Assembly: GCA_964443825.1 (NCBI GenBank)
Contig: CAYUEV010000012.1
Coordinates: forward strand, 1 to 33,142
Source of the DNA: UBA1081 sp964443825
Lineage (GTDB): Bacteria > Bacillota > Clostridia > Oscillospirales > Acutalibacteraceae
Direction of reading: 5' to 3'
Length of the DNA stretch: 33,142 nucleotides
The notes under the pieces were generated by a model. That model was not told where the DNA came from. It was given only the letters and a program-made list of their open reading frames with translations, and searched no databases. Shown one piece after another: positions 33,078 through 33,142 of the stretch. The first letter of the stretch is position 1. Each line of letters opens with the position of its first letter. The position numbers and the translations under genes are program-made.

Positions 33078-33142
33078 TCAATTAAATTTCGGCAGCCAGT
33101 CGCCGTGAGCGTCTATTAAATCGTCGCACATTTTTACAATAT
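33078..33142 (-). CDS. 3' end of an unidentified gene (partial)
   Basis: A minus-strand frame enters from the right edge and stops at TGA (33078-33080). The visible C-terminus ends in KMCDDLIDAHGDWLPKFN. This is too short to name. The stop is 22 bases from the tRNA-Gly -35 box, so the tRNA begins just beyond this gene. Only frame openness and normal codon use support it. Confidence 0.45.
   Translation of the reverse strand, partial: IVKMCDDLIDAHGDWLPKFN

Overview
The window reads as chromosomal DNA of a low-to-mid GC Gram-positive bacterium, most likely an uncultured gut-type member of the Clostridia. The evidence is strong purine-rich ribosome sites, sigma-A promoters with TTGACA/TATAAT boxes, a dnaG-rpoD pair, a zinc-finger ClpE-type ATPase, a YerC/TrpR-family regulator, ThyX instead of any visible ThyA, and frequent TTG and GTG starts. 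Genus cannot be read from the sequence. I see no insertion sequence, phage gene, CRISPR array or compositional break; it looks like ordinary core and metabolic DNA. Nearly everything from 133 to 29607 is on the minus strand; only dnaG and rpoD run on the plus strand.

Region 1 (about 88-8275, minus) is one myo-inositol catabolic operon in the order iolJ-iolC-iolB-iolD-iolE-iolA-iolG, with a promoter before iolJ and a terminator after iolG. It covers the route from inositol (IolG) through inosose (IolE), trihydroxycyclohexanedione (IolD), 5-deoxyglucuronate (IolB), the 5-dehydro-2-deoxygluconate kinase (IolC) and aldolase (IolJ) to acyl-CoA (IolA). No transporter or repressor gene lies in the cluster.

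Region 2 (8350-15409, minus) is a lower-glycolysis operon, pgk-tpiA-gpmI, from a good promoter before pgk. It is followed by an alkaline phosphatase, an AI-2E-family membrane protein and a NYN-LOTUS predicted RNase, and ends in a hairpin before the iol promoter.

Region 3 (15495-22120, minus) is a stress and maintenance cluster: yerC-like regulator, SAM methyltransferase, Hsp33 (hslO), ClpE-type ATPase, radA, a DUF6873-like protein, and a 43-residue membrane peptide gene.

Region 4 (22153-29607, minus) runs lacZ, a zinc-ribbon membrane protein, a DUF2207 protein, a glutamate formiminotransferase and an unusual 463-residue tandem ThyX. These are closely spaced and could be read from the lacZ promoter into region 3.

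Region 5 (29608-33142) holds a divergent control region, then dnaG-rpoD (plus), a shared terminator, a minus-strand tRNA-Gly(GCC) with a consensus promoter, and the 3' end of a further minus-strand gene. The items I find most worth a second look are the ThyX tandem fusion, whose halves have lost complementary motifs, and the long structured leader of dnaG with a perfect consensus promoter and a possible TTG-started mini-ORF.
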